This document shows positions 11,248 to 21,628 of a DNA stretch of 64,000 nt, in pieces. The first letter of the stretch is position 1, and each line of letters starts with the position of its first letter. Position numbers and translations under genes: made by a program. Source of the stretch: Gentiana macrophylla (Eukaryota > Streptophyta > Magnoliopsida > Gentianales > Gentianaceae); NCBI GenBank assembly GCA_026214975.1, contig CM047810.1, forward strand, positions 94,690,316 to 94,754,315, in the 5' to 3' direction. Under the pieces are notes generated by a model, which saw only the letters and a list, made by a program, of their open reading frames with translations, was not told the origin of the DNA and searched no databases.

Positions 11248-11355
11248 AGTGGTATCGAGCATTTGATCTAGATCTTATTCTTTCCGTTAACAGTGTCGGG
11301 TGGATCTATGATCCATCCAGTGATATTACATCCTACAAGTGGTATCAGAGCCTTT
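11173..11355 (+). repeat. tandem duplication of LTR end plus primer site (about 91 bp x2)
   Basis: The last part of the LTR together with the first bases of the internal region occurs twice: units 11173-11264 and 11265-11355. Each has ..ATTACATCCTACA followed by AGTGGTATC. The first primer site is damaged (TGGTATCGAGC) and the second is intact (TGGTATCAGAGCC). Confidence 0.92.
11340..11352 (+). other. primer binding site, initiator tRNA-Met (copia-like element)
   Basis: TGGTATCAGAGCC, the standard copia primer site complementary to the 3' end of initiator tRNA-Met, 2 bases after the second LTR terminus. Confidence 0.93.
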
Positions 11356-13549
11356 GATCTATCAATCAAAGTATGTGAATTTTAGATCTAGGAGTGGAAA
11401 AAACATGTTTAGATTGTTTTTTGTTTTTCGTTTGCTTTTCTATATGCATCGAAATTTATTCATGTATGTTGCCTTGTGATTGTCGTGGTTGAAGAGATGG
11501 ATTGGTGTTGGTATTTTTTACTCGTTAGATCTATTGTAAACTCATATAAATTCGTTTATATGAGTATAGGAAATTTTGTAATTTTAGTTTCCTAGAAGTA
11601 GATTTGTTTAGTTTCTGTTCGGTATTTTATTTATTCCTGGAGATTGAGCCGTTGAAACGACAATCCCTCCGGTCATAATGAAGGCTAAAAGTTGAAGAAC
11701 AGGTCCTCAAAATTTCGTGACGATCGGAGTCCATCTCGATGTCCAATCGTTACAATAAAGTTGCTGCTGTGTCGTAAAAACACTTCAGCCCCAGCTGTCA
11801 GTTCGTCGAATTTTTGGAAGAGATTGGACCGTTGAAACGAAGATCCAACCGTTCAGATTGAATTAGGAGGAGTGAAGAACAGGTCAATAAAGTTTCGTGA
11901 CGATCAAAGTTCGTTTGGATGTCCGATTGTCGATAAAACGCGGCAGCAGCAGATTAGAAAATAGTAAACCCTAGTTAGGGTTTGTGCTTTTTTTTTTAAT
12001 AGGTTAGATACGGGGGTACCAACGATCCATCTCGGTGTTTATTTTTTCCGTTATTTTTTCGTGTATGATCGAAATTATGTGATAGAAACCGAAAAATTGT
12101 CATGACATGCATCATATCATGATTCCACTCCAATGCATACATGTAGCTAGTTTATTTGGAATAAATTAGGCATCTATAACTCGTATAATTAGTTAAAAGA
12201 TTTTTTAATTAATATGTGGTAGTTAATTAATTAAGTAACTAATTATTAAAACCAAGGAACCGGGTTTTGTCAATCGTTATTGTTTAGTGATGGATTCTCG
12301 GTGAATCCCACTTAGATAAATCATTGAGTTTTCGGTGAACCCACCTTAAACAGAAACGAGATTACACTTTGGTTGACAACGTAGAAATCGGAAAATCTTA
12401 GTACATGGGTTCGGAAATGGTCTAACCATGGTTGGGCGAGTTCAACCGAGCTTCGGCTCAATCGACTCCCCTCCACGTGTGGTGTACGTTATAGTGGTTC
12501 GACAAGACTTAGCATAGCCGATAAGCCTTCGGGCTAAACGGGGCTTCTCTTGCCGGATCGGCCTGAACTGTCACATATGTTCCAACGAATAAGACGGCGT
12601 AGGCTTGCCTACATAACCGACCTGCTTCGAGTACTTTGATTTATTGTTTCTTATTGTCAAGACCGAAACCGTAATTAGTAAACCCACCACTTTTTCAAAT
12701 TATTGAGTGGGAGCGGGGAAGAGGCGACAGCCAACCCCACGGCCTCTACTATAGATGCAAGCACGTGAGAGAAGGGTGACGCCTCGTGCGCTTTGATTCC
12801 GGCCCCTAAGGATGGTGTTCGCCTATCAAAATTCAAGGCTTGGTCTCCGAAAGGATAGGATTTGGTACTCGTTGGGTCACTGTCCGACCCTAAAGGCGGC
12901 ATACTCGGGGCGTACTTTGAGATCTGATATAGTAGGTCACACTCTTTATGGATATTTTCGAAATATCTAGGTTAGAAAAAGGAAGGTAATCAATGATTAA
13001 GGCCTGGGATGTCTGATTCCCGTGAGATGTTCGATTCTCGAAGCTTAATCATTGAGAGAGATTGTCTCAGTTTAACCGTCATCATGCTGATACCGACCCT
13101 AAAGGCGGTAGTACGATGCGAGGTTAAATCCTTGGAATGGTAGGATAGACTTTTTATAAGTTTATTATTCCTAAAATAAAAATCTAGTAGTGAAAATTTA
13201 TTTTTTGAATTTAACTTTCTGTCATATTTTTTTTCAACTAAATCTCTAGGCCACTAAACTGTTAGTAATAGGACTTCATTAAAAAAGTGGAAAGTAACAA
13301 GTACGTTGTAAATTATCAAACAATGCATTTAATTTTTCGGAAGAGATTTATTTCCCTTGAACCTTTAAAAACTTAAGTGACATAGTATAGGTATGTCACG
13401 GATGTCACTCGTGTTGAACGAGAGACGACCATATTTAGTTTACAAAAGATGATATAGGACTATCAGATAAATTCATTTAGTGAATTTTATAAGGTGTATT
13501 TACACGGCAAAAATTTCTAATTGAAAAATTGGAAAATCATACATAAGGC

Positions 13550-13935
13550 GTTTCTTTGGTTAGACGGTATTTGGAACCGATAAACTAGTGGGAGCCTTAG
13601 TCTTATGATTTGTTATTTTTCTGAATCATTAGAAATGTGTAATGGACTGCACAAGAGTTTTTCCATTCATTGGAAAAACAAGAATAAAGCGTTACTAGTT
13701 AGACAAATATTTGTAATCGATAAACTAGTGGGAGCTTAGTTCGAGATTTTATAATCTTTGAAACATCATGAACACAAACATTGCTAGTTAGATAAAGATT
13801 TGGGCGATAAACTAGTGGTAGCTTAGTTCTAGGTGATGTTCTAATCTTTGAAAAATCATAAATACAAAGTGTTGCTAGTTAGACGGTATTTGGAACCGAT
13901 AAACTAGTGGGAGTTTGCTCTTATGATTTGTCGAT
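13550..13935 (+). repeat. degenerate repeat, four copies of a roughly 90-140 bp unit
   Basis: The segment TTAGACGGTATTTGGAACCG followed by ATAAACTAGTGGGAG recurs at about 13558, 13698, 13776 and 13868, with drift and variable spacing, each followed by an AT-rich TATGATTTG or ATAATCTTTGA part. The purine box AGTGGGAG recurs again near 14736. Internal to the copia-like element. Confidence 0.75.
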
Positions 13936-15674
13936 TAGAAAAATCGAATAGTCCAAGCTAGTAACACTATCATTAGGCATCCCACAGTTCAAGAGTAGTA
14001 TCTACTCAAACGAACTGCTAGTTCAAGACTGTTTCCATTTAAGGAAAGTCGAGAATGGGAAAGAATGTGTATACGTGTTAGTCAACTAAACTAAGCAGTT
14101 TTAAGGCTAAACTGGAAAATTAATAAATTGGAAATTAGAGGATAAGGAAAGTGATTTCGGATCACTGACCAATGAATCATTAGCAATTTTCTCAAAAGCT
14201 AAGTTCTTTGGAAGAACTAAGTAGCTTTTCATTAAACGATAAATAAAATAGACAACAGACAGTTATTTCAGATAGACTAGTGGCAGTGATATAAGGAAAT
14301 GAATCTCGGATTCAATTCTTGAGTATCACAGAAAATTCATTTTCTGTTTTTGGATTCGTTGGAACGAACGTATTCATTTTCAATAGGATAATTTGTTTGT
14401 CTTATTGACGATGAATATAACATTCGTAGCACGAACCCAAGACTCGGACTTTTGTTTGATAAAGTCAGAACCACTAAGAAATGCTGAATATGTATATGTA
14501 ACACATCTTAAACAATATAAACGCAAATGGTTTCCGTATTTCGATAAACGCTTCTTTCTATTCTATTAATTAGTGCATATTCCCTAAAGACAAGATCTGA
14601 AGACTGGCTTAGGGTGATTCCTATCTCCCAGTCAAAGGAACAATGACTAAGTTTCCTTTCAATCAGGAAAGGGTAATAGATTTAAAGAAGTAACATAGCT
14701 TGTTCATAGCAACCTTCGGGGTCATATGAAAGGTACAAGCTAGTGGGAGCTTTTGAAGTAGTGACATCTTGTCTGACAACTATTCGAGACTCCAGTAAGT
14801 TTATCCAAAATATTTGAGGAAATCTCTGATTTCACCAGAGATGGAGTATTCCATACTTAGAAATAGGTTATTATGTAGTCTTCGGACCGATGCTCACCGC
14901 CTCCCAAAGTGAAATGTTTTTCACTAAGGGATACACCAGAAATTTGCCTTATATAGTTATTGATGTGCTATGATACGCTGCTGAACTCATTTAAGATATT
15001 GGTTGCAAAAATAACGGTTTACGTTGTAATGAAAAACTGAAAAGTCTACCTAAAAGATGGCTACGCATTTGTGGATAAGGAGTGAATTCGGTTCACCCCA
15101 CTTCCGTAAATATAGACATTTAGCATTTAGTGCTTGAAGGTAGGATCGAAATTTTGCGTACGCTCGTGTCGTGAAATATCTTAATGCATTGAGTAAAGGT
15201 TGGTTATAAAATTCGTAAAATCAGAGAATGACGGTTATACTGTCAAACTCGGTCTGATAGAGTCTATAAAATAACAACTTTAGATCTTGAAGTATTTCTA
15301 CTCAAGATGTTACTAACTGATTTGTTCAGTCCACATCCAACACCGGCAGTTGGTGATAACACTAATAGAAACTACTAAACTAGATCAGTATATCAATCCA
15401 CCCCGAACGCAGTGGGAGTATGGTTTGTCCATTACCCATTGCAGGACCTTACGGTCTATAGGGTAGATTGATGACCTATAGTCCTTCGTGGGCTGTGTAG
15501 GATCCTGATCATAGAGGTTGGTTTAAAAAGCCATAACCCTGTGGATGGAGTTTGATACTCCAGTTCTGTTGAAACTCTTGTAGAACCACTTGAGTACCTC
15601 AGGCCCAGTAGGAGTAATTGGAAATACACGGAGAATAGTCGAATGAATAGGAAATTTTAACTTTTAACGCAAAG

Positions 15675-15905
15675 CTGAGTAATTTATGGGTGATTCCCTA
15701 AAAGATAGAGAGTTAACCAGACCGTGATCTCTCTTACCACTCAATCTTGCTTGATTTCGTCAGAAAGCGGGAAATATGGGTGATTCCCTAAGACTTCCTT
15801 GCCGAACAACGGAATCTGAATTCATTCGTAATGTATGGTTTTAGCTAAGAACGAATAACGGATTCGTTACAAAGCGTAAAATATATGGTGATTCCTAAGA
15901 CCTTT
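15675..15905 (+). repeat. degenerate repeat, three copies around ATGGGTGATTCCCTAA
   Basis: The motif occurs at about 15685, 15775 and 15886 (the last as ATGGTGATTCCTAA), each about 90-110 bp apart and near AACGGAATC- or AACGGTATC-like text. Inside the copia-like element; not coding. Confidence 0.7.
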
Positions 15906-16906
15906 TGCGAGACTAACGGTATCTTAATTTATTCAGAAAGAACCTTTGACAGGATGCCTGCCATAGCTTATATCCTTGGGGATTAAAGCAAACCTCTAGG
16001 TCATTTCAAAGTCATATATATTAATGTGTGGACTTGACCAGAATATTGATAAGTCTTTCGTAGACTGGGCTTCGATATTAGTAAAGTAGTATGTAGATTA
16101 GTGTTTGTGAATGGTAACACTGAAACAGTTGGAAACAACATGGGTGTGTTATCCGAAGTTGAGTCTGACATGCCATCGGGATTCATTCTTAAGGATTTGA
16201 TTCGCTCAAATTCTCGAGAATCGATTATTGGCAATCCCATCCATTCACCGGTTAAGATATTCTTGCATTTATGCAACATTCAACGATGTAGTCTACCCTA
16301 CCTCTCGTGAATGGTTATCTAAACCTCTGAGATGAATACTGAAATGGGATGTTTAGTGAATCCTCAAGTCTCTTCGAGAATGAGGAATAATATGCTAGTA
16401 TATTCATGTGCAAACTAGAATATAAGTGATAACACTGATTCTGGCTTTAGGTTAGATTGAGGATGATCGTTAAATCGATCTCGGTCTCAGTGTTTACTCA
16501 TGTGATACATTATTATCCAGTAAGCCGATACCGCTTCGTTGTGAAAACATTGGAGAGGTAGCTCATAAGGATTTTGCAATCACTAGAGGTCATAAGCATA
16601 TTGAAATCGTACCACCGGATTAGATGGAAAGGCGACGTTTTGATCCCAAAGATTGACTCAAGCCGCCAACCTACCTGATCAGTGTACCAAGTCACATGGT
16701 ATTCTGATTCTAAGTACGCGCCGGGTCACTGATCTACCCTACGGTGGCACACTCCGGTCGTGCTTGGAAGGATGAATTACTAAGATGCGCATGAAGGGTA
16801 TGAATCTTGGGGATATGTCTCACTTGTTTTGAGCAAGTGGGAGAATGTAGTAGATATAGATATAAAGTGGTGCGCTTAAAAACAATTAATCCACTAGCCT
16901 TTCGTG

Positions 16907-16918
16907 CAAATGGGAGAT
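16907..16918 (+). other. polypurine tract of copia-like element
   Basis: CAAATGGGAGAT immediately precedes the TGTTAGG of the 3' LTR, the usual copia plus-strand primer. Confidence 0.85.
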
Positions 16919-18705
16919 TGTTAGGTGTAGTGCCGAAAGACAATTATCTAATTGTTTTAAGACAGATTTAATAATTCATCTTATTATATGTATTCATGCT
17001 TATAATTAAGACCCTATTGAAAACCCTAAGTACCTCGTTTATGTAATCACATAACTCAAAGGTATGGTTATACACAAGAGGATTGAGTTAGTGAGATGTA
17101 CTTAAAATTAACTTAGTCCGTAGCGTTTATTAATGAGAGTAACGGGTCTCATGATTAATTTGCTAATAATGCGCCTGAACACTTTTTAGGTGTGACAGTC
17201 TTATCCGGATCATCGGTAATAGGGTACCTAGTGGGGCATTTATATATAATGATAATCATATAGGGCTGGACCGATTTGATTTGAGTTCTCGATATAATTT
17301 CGTAATCGAGAAGTCTTGTCGAATCACAAGATGATCATTTATGGATTAATCTCAATCCCGAGGTGATCACAGACAACTGCTTAGACTAGGGTAGAGTTTG
17401 ATGTGTTAGTAAGGATCACTTCAGTAGTATGTGGTCCAACACTTCTCGTTGGCTCTATTTTAGGATGAGTGAGTAGTCCATGCTATCATAGATATGGAAT
17501 CCATTCCTTCCTCGAAGTAGTGACAGAGAGCCTCCTTTATTTGTTAATCCTAGAAACCGATCGATCCGCTGAGTTCATATTATATTAGTTATGAACTAAT
17601 TGATCACTAGGGGGTTAATGGTAAATAATGATAAGAGGTTTTGAGAAGGGTCTACGGAGATATCCCGAATCGAAACGAACAGTCTATGGAGATTTATCCG
17701 TATGTAATGATTATATCAGTGGACGCTTTCGACTCATAGTTGAGTGTAAGTTATCTATATTTGATAGAGTTCGATTGGGTTTATGGTGGTGTAATCCCGA
17801 ATTAATAGATTGAATATTATTGTTCGATTTGACGGATAATATTATTTAATTTATTGTAGCTACTGAATATGGGTCCATGGTCCCCGACGTGGCTCCTAAT
17901 ATAGCATATTTGTTTTCTCGTCGTTTCACCTCGATTATAATTAAATAGTTGGATTGGCCAATTTAATTGATATGTTGATTAATTGTTTAGTTGGACTAGA
18001 TAATTAAATACATGAAAAAGACATTTTTCGTGTACTCGCCCAAATTAGTGTGTTGACTTCTTGACCTAATTGGTCAAGAAGAAAGTGGCGTGTGATGCTT
18101 GGTTTATCAAGAAATTTGTTTTCTTGACAATTATATGATACAAGTGATTAAATTATTTATTTGTTAAATAATTTAAGGAAAAGAAAATCTTTTATATATC
18201 CTTATTAATTTGGAAATATTCTAGATATATCTTTTAAGGAAAATGATTATTTTAATTGATTTTGTATTAATTAAATAATGCCTTGGAGGCTAGGATTTCT
18301 CTCATATATAAAGAGAGTACTCCTGCCCCAAATCACACATGAACATACACGCATATTTGCAAGTATTATAGCTTAGAATTTTCGGCTTCAACACTAGGGT
18401 TTCGAGTTGGGATAATCCTCGAGATTATTCCGGTAGCATATCGAGGAGGTCCGGCGGCTTGAAACACCATCCACCTGGTGTTGCTTGGAGACACACGTTG
18501 GAAGACTGTGGCTTCTCATCTAGCTTGGATCTTGGATTGAAGATTGTTCTTGGAGTTTATTCACCATAAACTGGTAAGCAATCTAACCCCCTCGTAGGTT
18601 AGATCTATTATATTTATGTATTTTGGTTGACTAGATCTAGATCTTATTCTTTCCGCTGCGTAATCGGGTGGAACTATGATCCATCCGGTGATATTACATC
18701 CTACA
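16919..18705 (+). repeat. 3' LTR of copia-like element
   Basis: Starts TGTTAGGTGTAGTGCCGAAA and ends ATTACATCCTACA, with GAAAT after it. A TATA box sits at about 18304. It lacks the terminal 91-bp duplication of the 5' copy. Confidence 0.95.
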
Positions 18706-18710
18706 GAAAT

Positions 18711-19240
18711 GTCCTAGGAGTGAAATCGACGGCTCTTACCCTATCAGCCGGCAGAGGTCTATGAACGCCATTATAATCCTCACCGCTCTTAAGGTGAGGT
18801 CGTAGGGCATGGCGACCACAGTCGTCAAGAAATTGATGAAGAATGGGTCAAATGGAGGTTGAAGCCCGGCAACCACCAAGTCACAGTGAAGCAGCACAAA
18901 GTCTCAATCCTCCCTCTCACATGTTCGGGATCAAGCCGGCCCGTCAACGTAATGAAATCGGTATTTCGGGGATATGTTATATTCGGCCATAAAGGCGGTG
19001 GCATCGCGAACTACCCGGCTATTTTTCCATCAGGCAGTCACGCTCTTATCGAGCTCATTCTAAAGCTCAAGTTCGCGGGCGATCCAACACTAATCGCCTC
19101 AGCACCACCACGGGTCGCTTCCACCACTTCGTCATGCTCAAATTTTTTAGCCTACCCAATCTACCCGATGGTACTTACCTCTTTATCCGCGAGTTGAGGA
19201 GTCTGAAGACATTGCCGGAAAAACAGAAGGGCAAGGTGGA
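18711..19240 (-). pseudogene. Tat-lineage antisense frame, N-terminal piece (PF04195-like)
   Basis: On the minus strand about 18838-18728 reads DPFFINFLTTVVAMPYDLTL and then RAVRIIMAFIDLCRLIG, which fits the first block of the plant 'putative gypsy type transposon' family (an 'xPFF..VL..Y...P..L.P...R...AF..LC' pattern). Text upstream on that strand (about 19200-18840) is frame-broken. The element's own orientation is plus, since PPT and 3' LTR follow at 19421-20107, so this frame is antisense to the element. Antisense frames between pol and the 3' LTR are known in Tat-lineage elements such as maize Grande. The copia insertion at 18706 splits it. Confidence 0.6.
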
Positions 19241-19377
19241 TGGTTAGTCGCCTAAACTCGGAAGTCGGGCCGAGATGAACTTGTCCGCCCATCCCGACAC
19301 CTCGCCCCTCCATTTTCTTAGAAGTACAAGGGTCAGAACCCTGACCCTAATTCTACCGGAAAAAACGGCAAAAACGT

Positions 19378-19414
19378 CAAAGAAGCCTTTCATTACGTCA
19401 AAGAAGCCTTTCAT
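19378..19414. repeat. 21-bp tandem duplication
   Basis: The unit TCAAAGAAGCCTTTCATTACG is repeated 1.7 times just before the purine tract of the Tat element. Confidence 0.9.
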
Positions 19415-19420
19415 ATCAAT

Positions 19421-19433
19421 GAGTAGGGGGCAT
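19421..19433 (+). other. polypurine tract of Tat-type element
   Basis: GAGTAGGGGGCAT directly before the LTR start TGATACACTC. Confidence 0.75.
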
Positions 19434-20107
19434 TGATACACTCAGCTCGAAAAAGAGCCCACAGATTCACATTGGGCTTGTACGTGGGCCCAATAACGAA
19501 TAGGGTCCTTGGCCCCATAAGTCCACACCTTCACAATCCGGACTGGGCCAGGTATAATCCAGCCGCCTCATGCCTTTACAATACTTCTCATCGGTTAGGC
19601 AACAGACGTCGATTGACAAAGCCTTCAGTCCGCCCTTTACAGGTCGGCATGAAGCACTGGGGGCCGATCTACTCGCCCCTCAGCTCGCAGTCCGTCAGCT
19701 TGGACCAAGCCCGCTTGACTAGGCAACAGAGTTCATGCACGACATTTACAGATGAAGAACCCACAACGGTTACTAAGTAGTTCGCCCTATCAGAGGCTGC
19801 CACGTCAGCTATGTAGTTAATCTTACTTTATTGTCTTTAATTACATCTTAATTACGGTCATCTGTAATCACCGCCTCTTATAGTCCCTATAAATAGCAAC
19901 ATTTGTACCCTGAAAATGGCATCTCATTAACACTAAATGTAGACAACTTCTGTCAATTTGTCGACAGTTGAGCTCGCCCTTTATTGTTCTTGTCATCTTC
20001 ATATTTTTCTTGAGCGCCGCCGTGTACCACTGGTAAAATCTCTCACTCCCGCTAGATGTTTACCGTCAAATTCATTATAACCCGTTTGTGATAACCCGAC
20101 GTTATCA
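19434..20107 (+). repeat. 3' LTR of Tat-lineage gypsy element
   Basis: 674 bp, TGATACACTCAGC..CGTTATCA, with TGATA..TATCA inverted ends. It has a TATA box (CTATAAATAG near 19890) and CAATTTGTCGAC followed by TTGAGCTCGCC downstream, both also found in the Tat LTR at 52205-52819. GAAAT follows (20108-20112) and is the candidate right target duplication; the left one is outside the window. Confidence 0.8.
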
Positions 20108-20809
20108 GAAATTACACAGGTTTTTGTGTGAGTTTTATAATCAAATAAATTATACTAATGCTCAAGAATAGAAATTAATTTCCTCAAACAAAAAAAAAAA
20201 TTTAGAATTTAAGTAGTTTATTGAGATTTTTTTTTACTATCAATCGTAACTTTGATAGTTGCCGGATAAATTCAAGTTGATAAATATAATAATTTTAAGT
20301 TTATATTCTTATAACGAAATCGAATATATCTTCATCAAAAAAAAATATCGAATATATCTTAACATGTTTTTCCGGTGTGATTGGCCTCGGTCAGATTACC
20401 TAAAATACCCCTTTCTGGTAGGTACCCAATGATTAATGACACCTACGCAATACATTGTGGCAAAATATATAAGTTTATAAATCATTTATCATTAGATAAT
20501 AAAACTTATATCAATAAATGAATCTCGCCATGAATGGTTCATAAGTTTGCTCATAAGAAAAAAAGAATGGTTCCTAAGTATTTTTTTAATGGGATGTGGA
20601 ATTCTTATTGGGAGCTAGTATTAGCATCACAGTCAATATATTTGTTTCAATGTAAATTAAGTAGAATTAGGCGTCATCAGAATTGAATTTATACACAAAA
20701 CTCAACTCTGAAATTTCGACCTCTGCAAAATCGAAATTTTTCTCAAGTGTGGTGGTATCCAGATAGATTGATTGGCGCAGTGCAATAACAAATGACTTTT
20801 TTAATTATA
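20108..20809. other. AT-rich intergenic stretch
   Basis: I see no gene, repeat family or RNA in it. It separates the retrotransposon nest from the NPF gene. Confidence 0.6.
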
Positions 20810-20817
20810 TTAGGAAC

Positions 20818-21229
20818 CAGTGGCGGATGTACATCTATTGGGATGGAGTCGTGATCCTATGAGATCCGGAGATTTTTTTCTTGTATGAAATTGATGTAGT
20901 TTTGTTGGTAAAATATGTTGTTTTGCGGTTTAAAAATGTAAGTTTAAGCCCAGTAACATCACCTGAAACGATAAAAAATATAGTTATAAGCTCATGTGAC
21001 CTCATTGAAATAAATTCCAGGATCGTTCAATTGGGGTGAGTTCACGTGACCCTACTGAGATTCGAGATTTTTTTTTCCTGTATTAAAACGAAGTAGTTTT
21101 GTTGGTAAAAAAAATGTTGTTTTGTGGTTTAATTAAAAGTATAATTTTAGGTTACGGTGACCCCACAAAAACGATAAAAAAAATATAGTTATATGCTCCA
21201 GTAACCCCACTGAAATAAATCCGCCTATG
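20818..21229. mobile_element. hAT-type MITE, 412 bp, upstream of the NPF gene
   Basis: Ends CAGTGGCGGAT and, on the other strand, CATAGGCGGAT. Flanks TTAGGAAC (20810-20817) and TTAGGAAT (21230-21237) give an 8-bp target duplication with one mismatch, as hAT elements make. Inside, a unit of about 180 bp (GTGACC..GAGAT, poly-T, GTAGTTTTGTTGGTAAA) is repeated at about 20845 and 21040. It lies about 230 bp upstream of the NPF start codon, close to or inside its promoter. Confidence 0.7.
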
Positions 21230-21390
21230 TTAGGAATGGAAATGAAAATCGAACATTGATTCGATTCAAGAAATAGAAACCATTAAGCCCGATTCGCGGT
21301 TCATAAAAGCCAAGATGGGTTCTATAAAAGGGGCAAAAAAGATTAAAGAAGTCTCTTGTAGTAGGAATACTAACTTCTCCTCTTTCTTCC

Positions 21391-21400
21391 CTTATATAGC
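21391..21400 (+). promoter_or_regulatory. putative TATA box of the NPF gene
   Basis: CTTATATAGC about 70 bp before the start codon, downstream of a CT-rich stretch (TCTCCTCTTTCTTCCC) that is common in plant core promoters. Transcription would start near 21425, giving a leader of about 40 bases with an AATAATAATAATAATA run. Confidence 0.55.
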
Positions 21401-21463
21401 TAGTCTCTTTTCATTCTTGGTTCACATAATAATAATAATAAAAAGCTTGAACTAATTACAAAC

Positions 21464-21581
21464 ATGGCTGGTTCAGAAGATGGTAAAGATGGATACACAC
21501 AAGATGGAACTGTGGATCTAAAAGGGAACCCTATTCTTAGATCAAAGAGAGGTGGCTGGAAAGCTTGTTCTTTCATAGTTG
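21464..21581 (+). CDS. NPF5.2: NPF exon 1
   Basis: Codes for the 39-residue cytosolic N-terminus, with DGYTQDGTVDLKGNP and RGGWKACSFIV. Donor G|GTACTT at 21582. Phase: one base of the next codon is carried over, giving IVV-YEVF across the junction. Confidence 0.92.
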
Positions 21582-21592
21582 GTACTTTCTCT

Positions 21593-21628
<36 letters not shown>

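Larger units (their letters stand above)
11356..16906 (+). other. internal region of copia-like element, non-coding
   Basis: No recognisable gag, protease, integrase or reverse transcriptase. At about 16540-16850 a broken reading suggests the copia RNase H tail: GHKHIEIVPP, then RWKGDVLIPKIDS, then a MGLR-like end just before the purine tract. The 11.6-12.0 kb part has two similar segments (..TTGAAACGACAATCC.. and ..TTGAAACGAAGATCC..) about 180 bp apart, so the leader also carries a duplication. The remainder has periodic repeats (separate entries). Confidence 0.6.
9461..18705 (+). mobile_element. Ty1/copia-like element, complete ends, no intact coding (LARD-like)
   Basis: A 9245-bp element bounded by two LTRs of 1787 bp each, TG..CA ends (TGTTAGGTGT..TCCTACA) and a 5-bp target duplication GAAAT. 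The initiator-Met primer site and an LTR-adjacent tract AAATGGGAGAT are typical of copia. The 5.67 kb internal part has no frame over about 75 codons. Only a faint RNase H tail at its 3' end resembles copia pol. So it is either a large retrotransposon derivative moved by other elements or a heavily mutated autonomous one. It inserted into the antisense frame of a Tat-type gypsy element. Confidence 0.92.

Noticed and set aside
12675..12902. 75-codon minus-strand frame as a gene
   Set aside because: It lies in the non-coding interior of the copia-like element, has no motif and no support from neighbouring frames.
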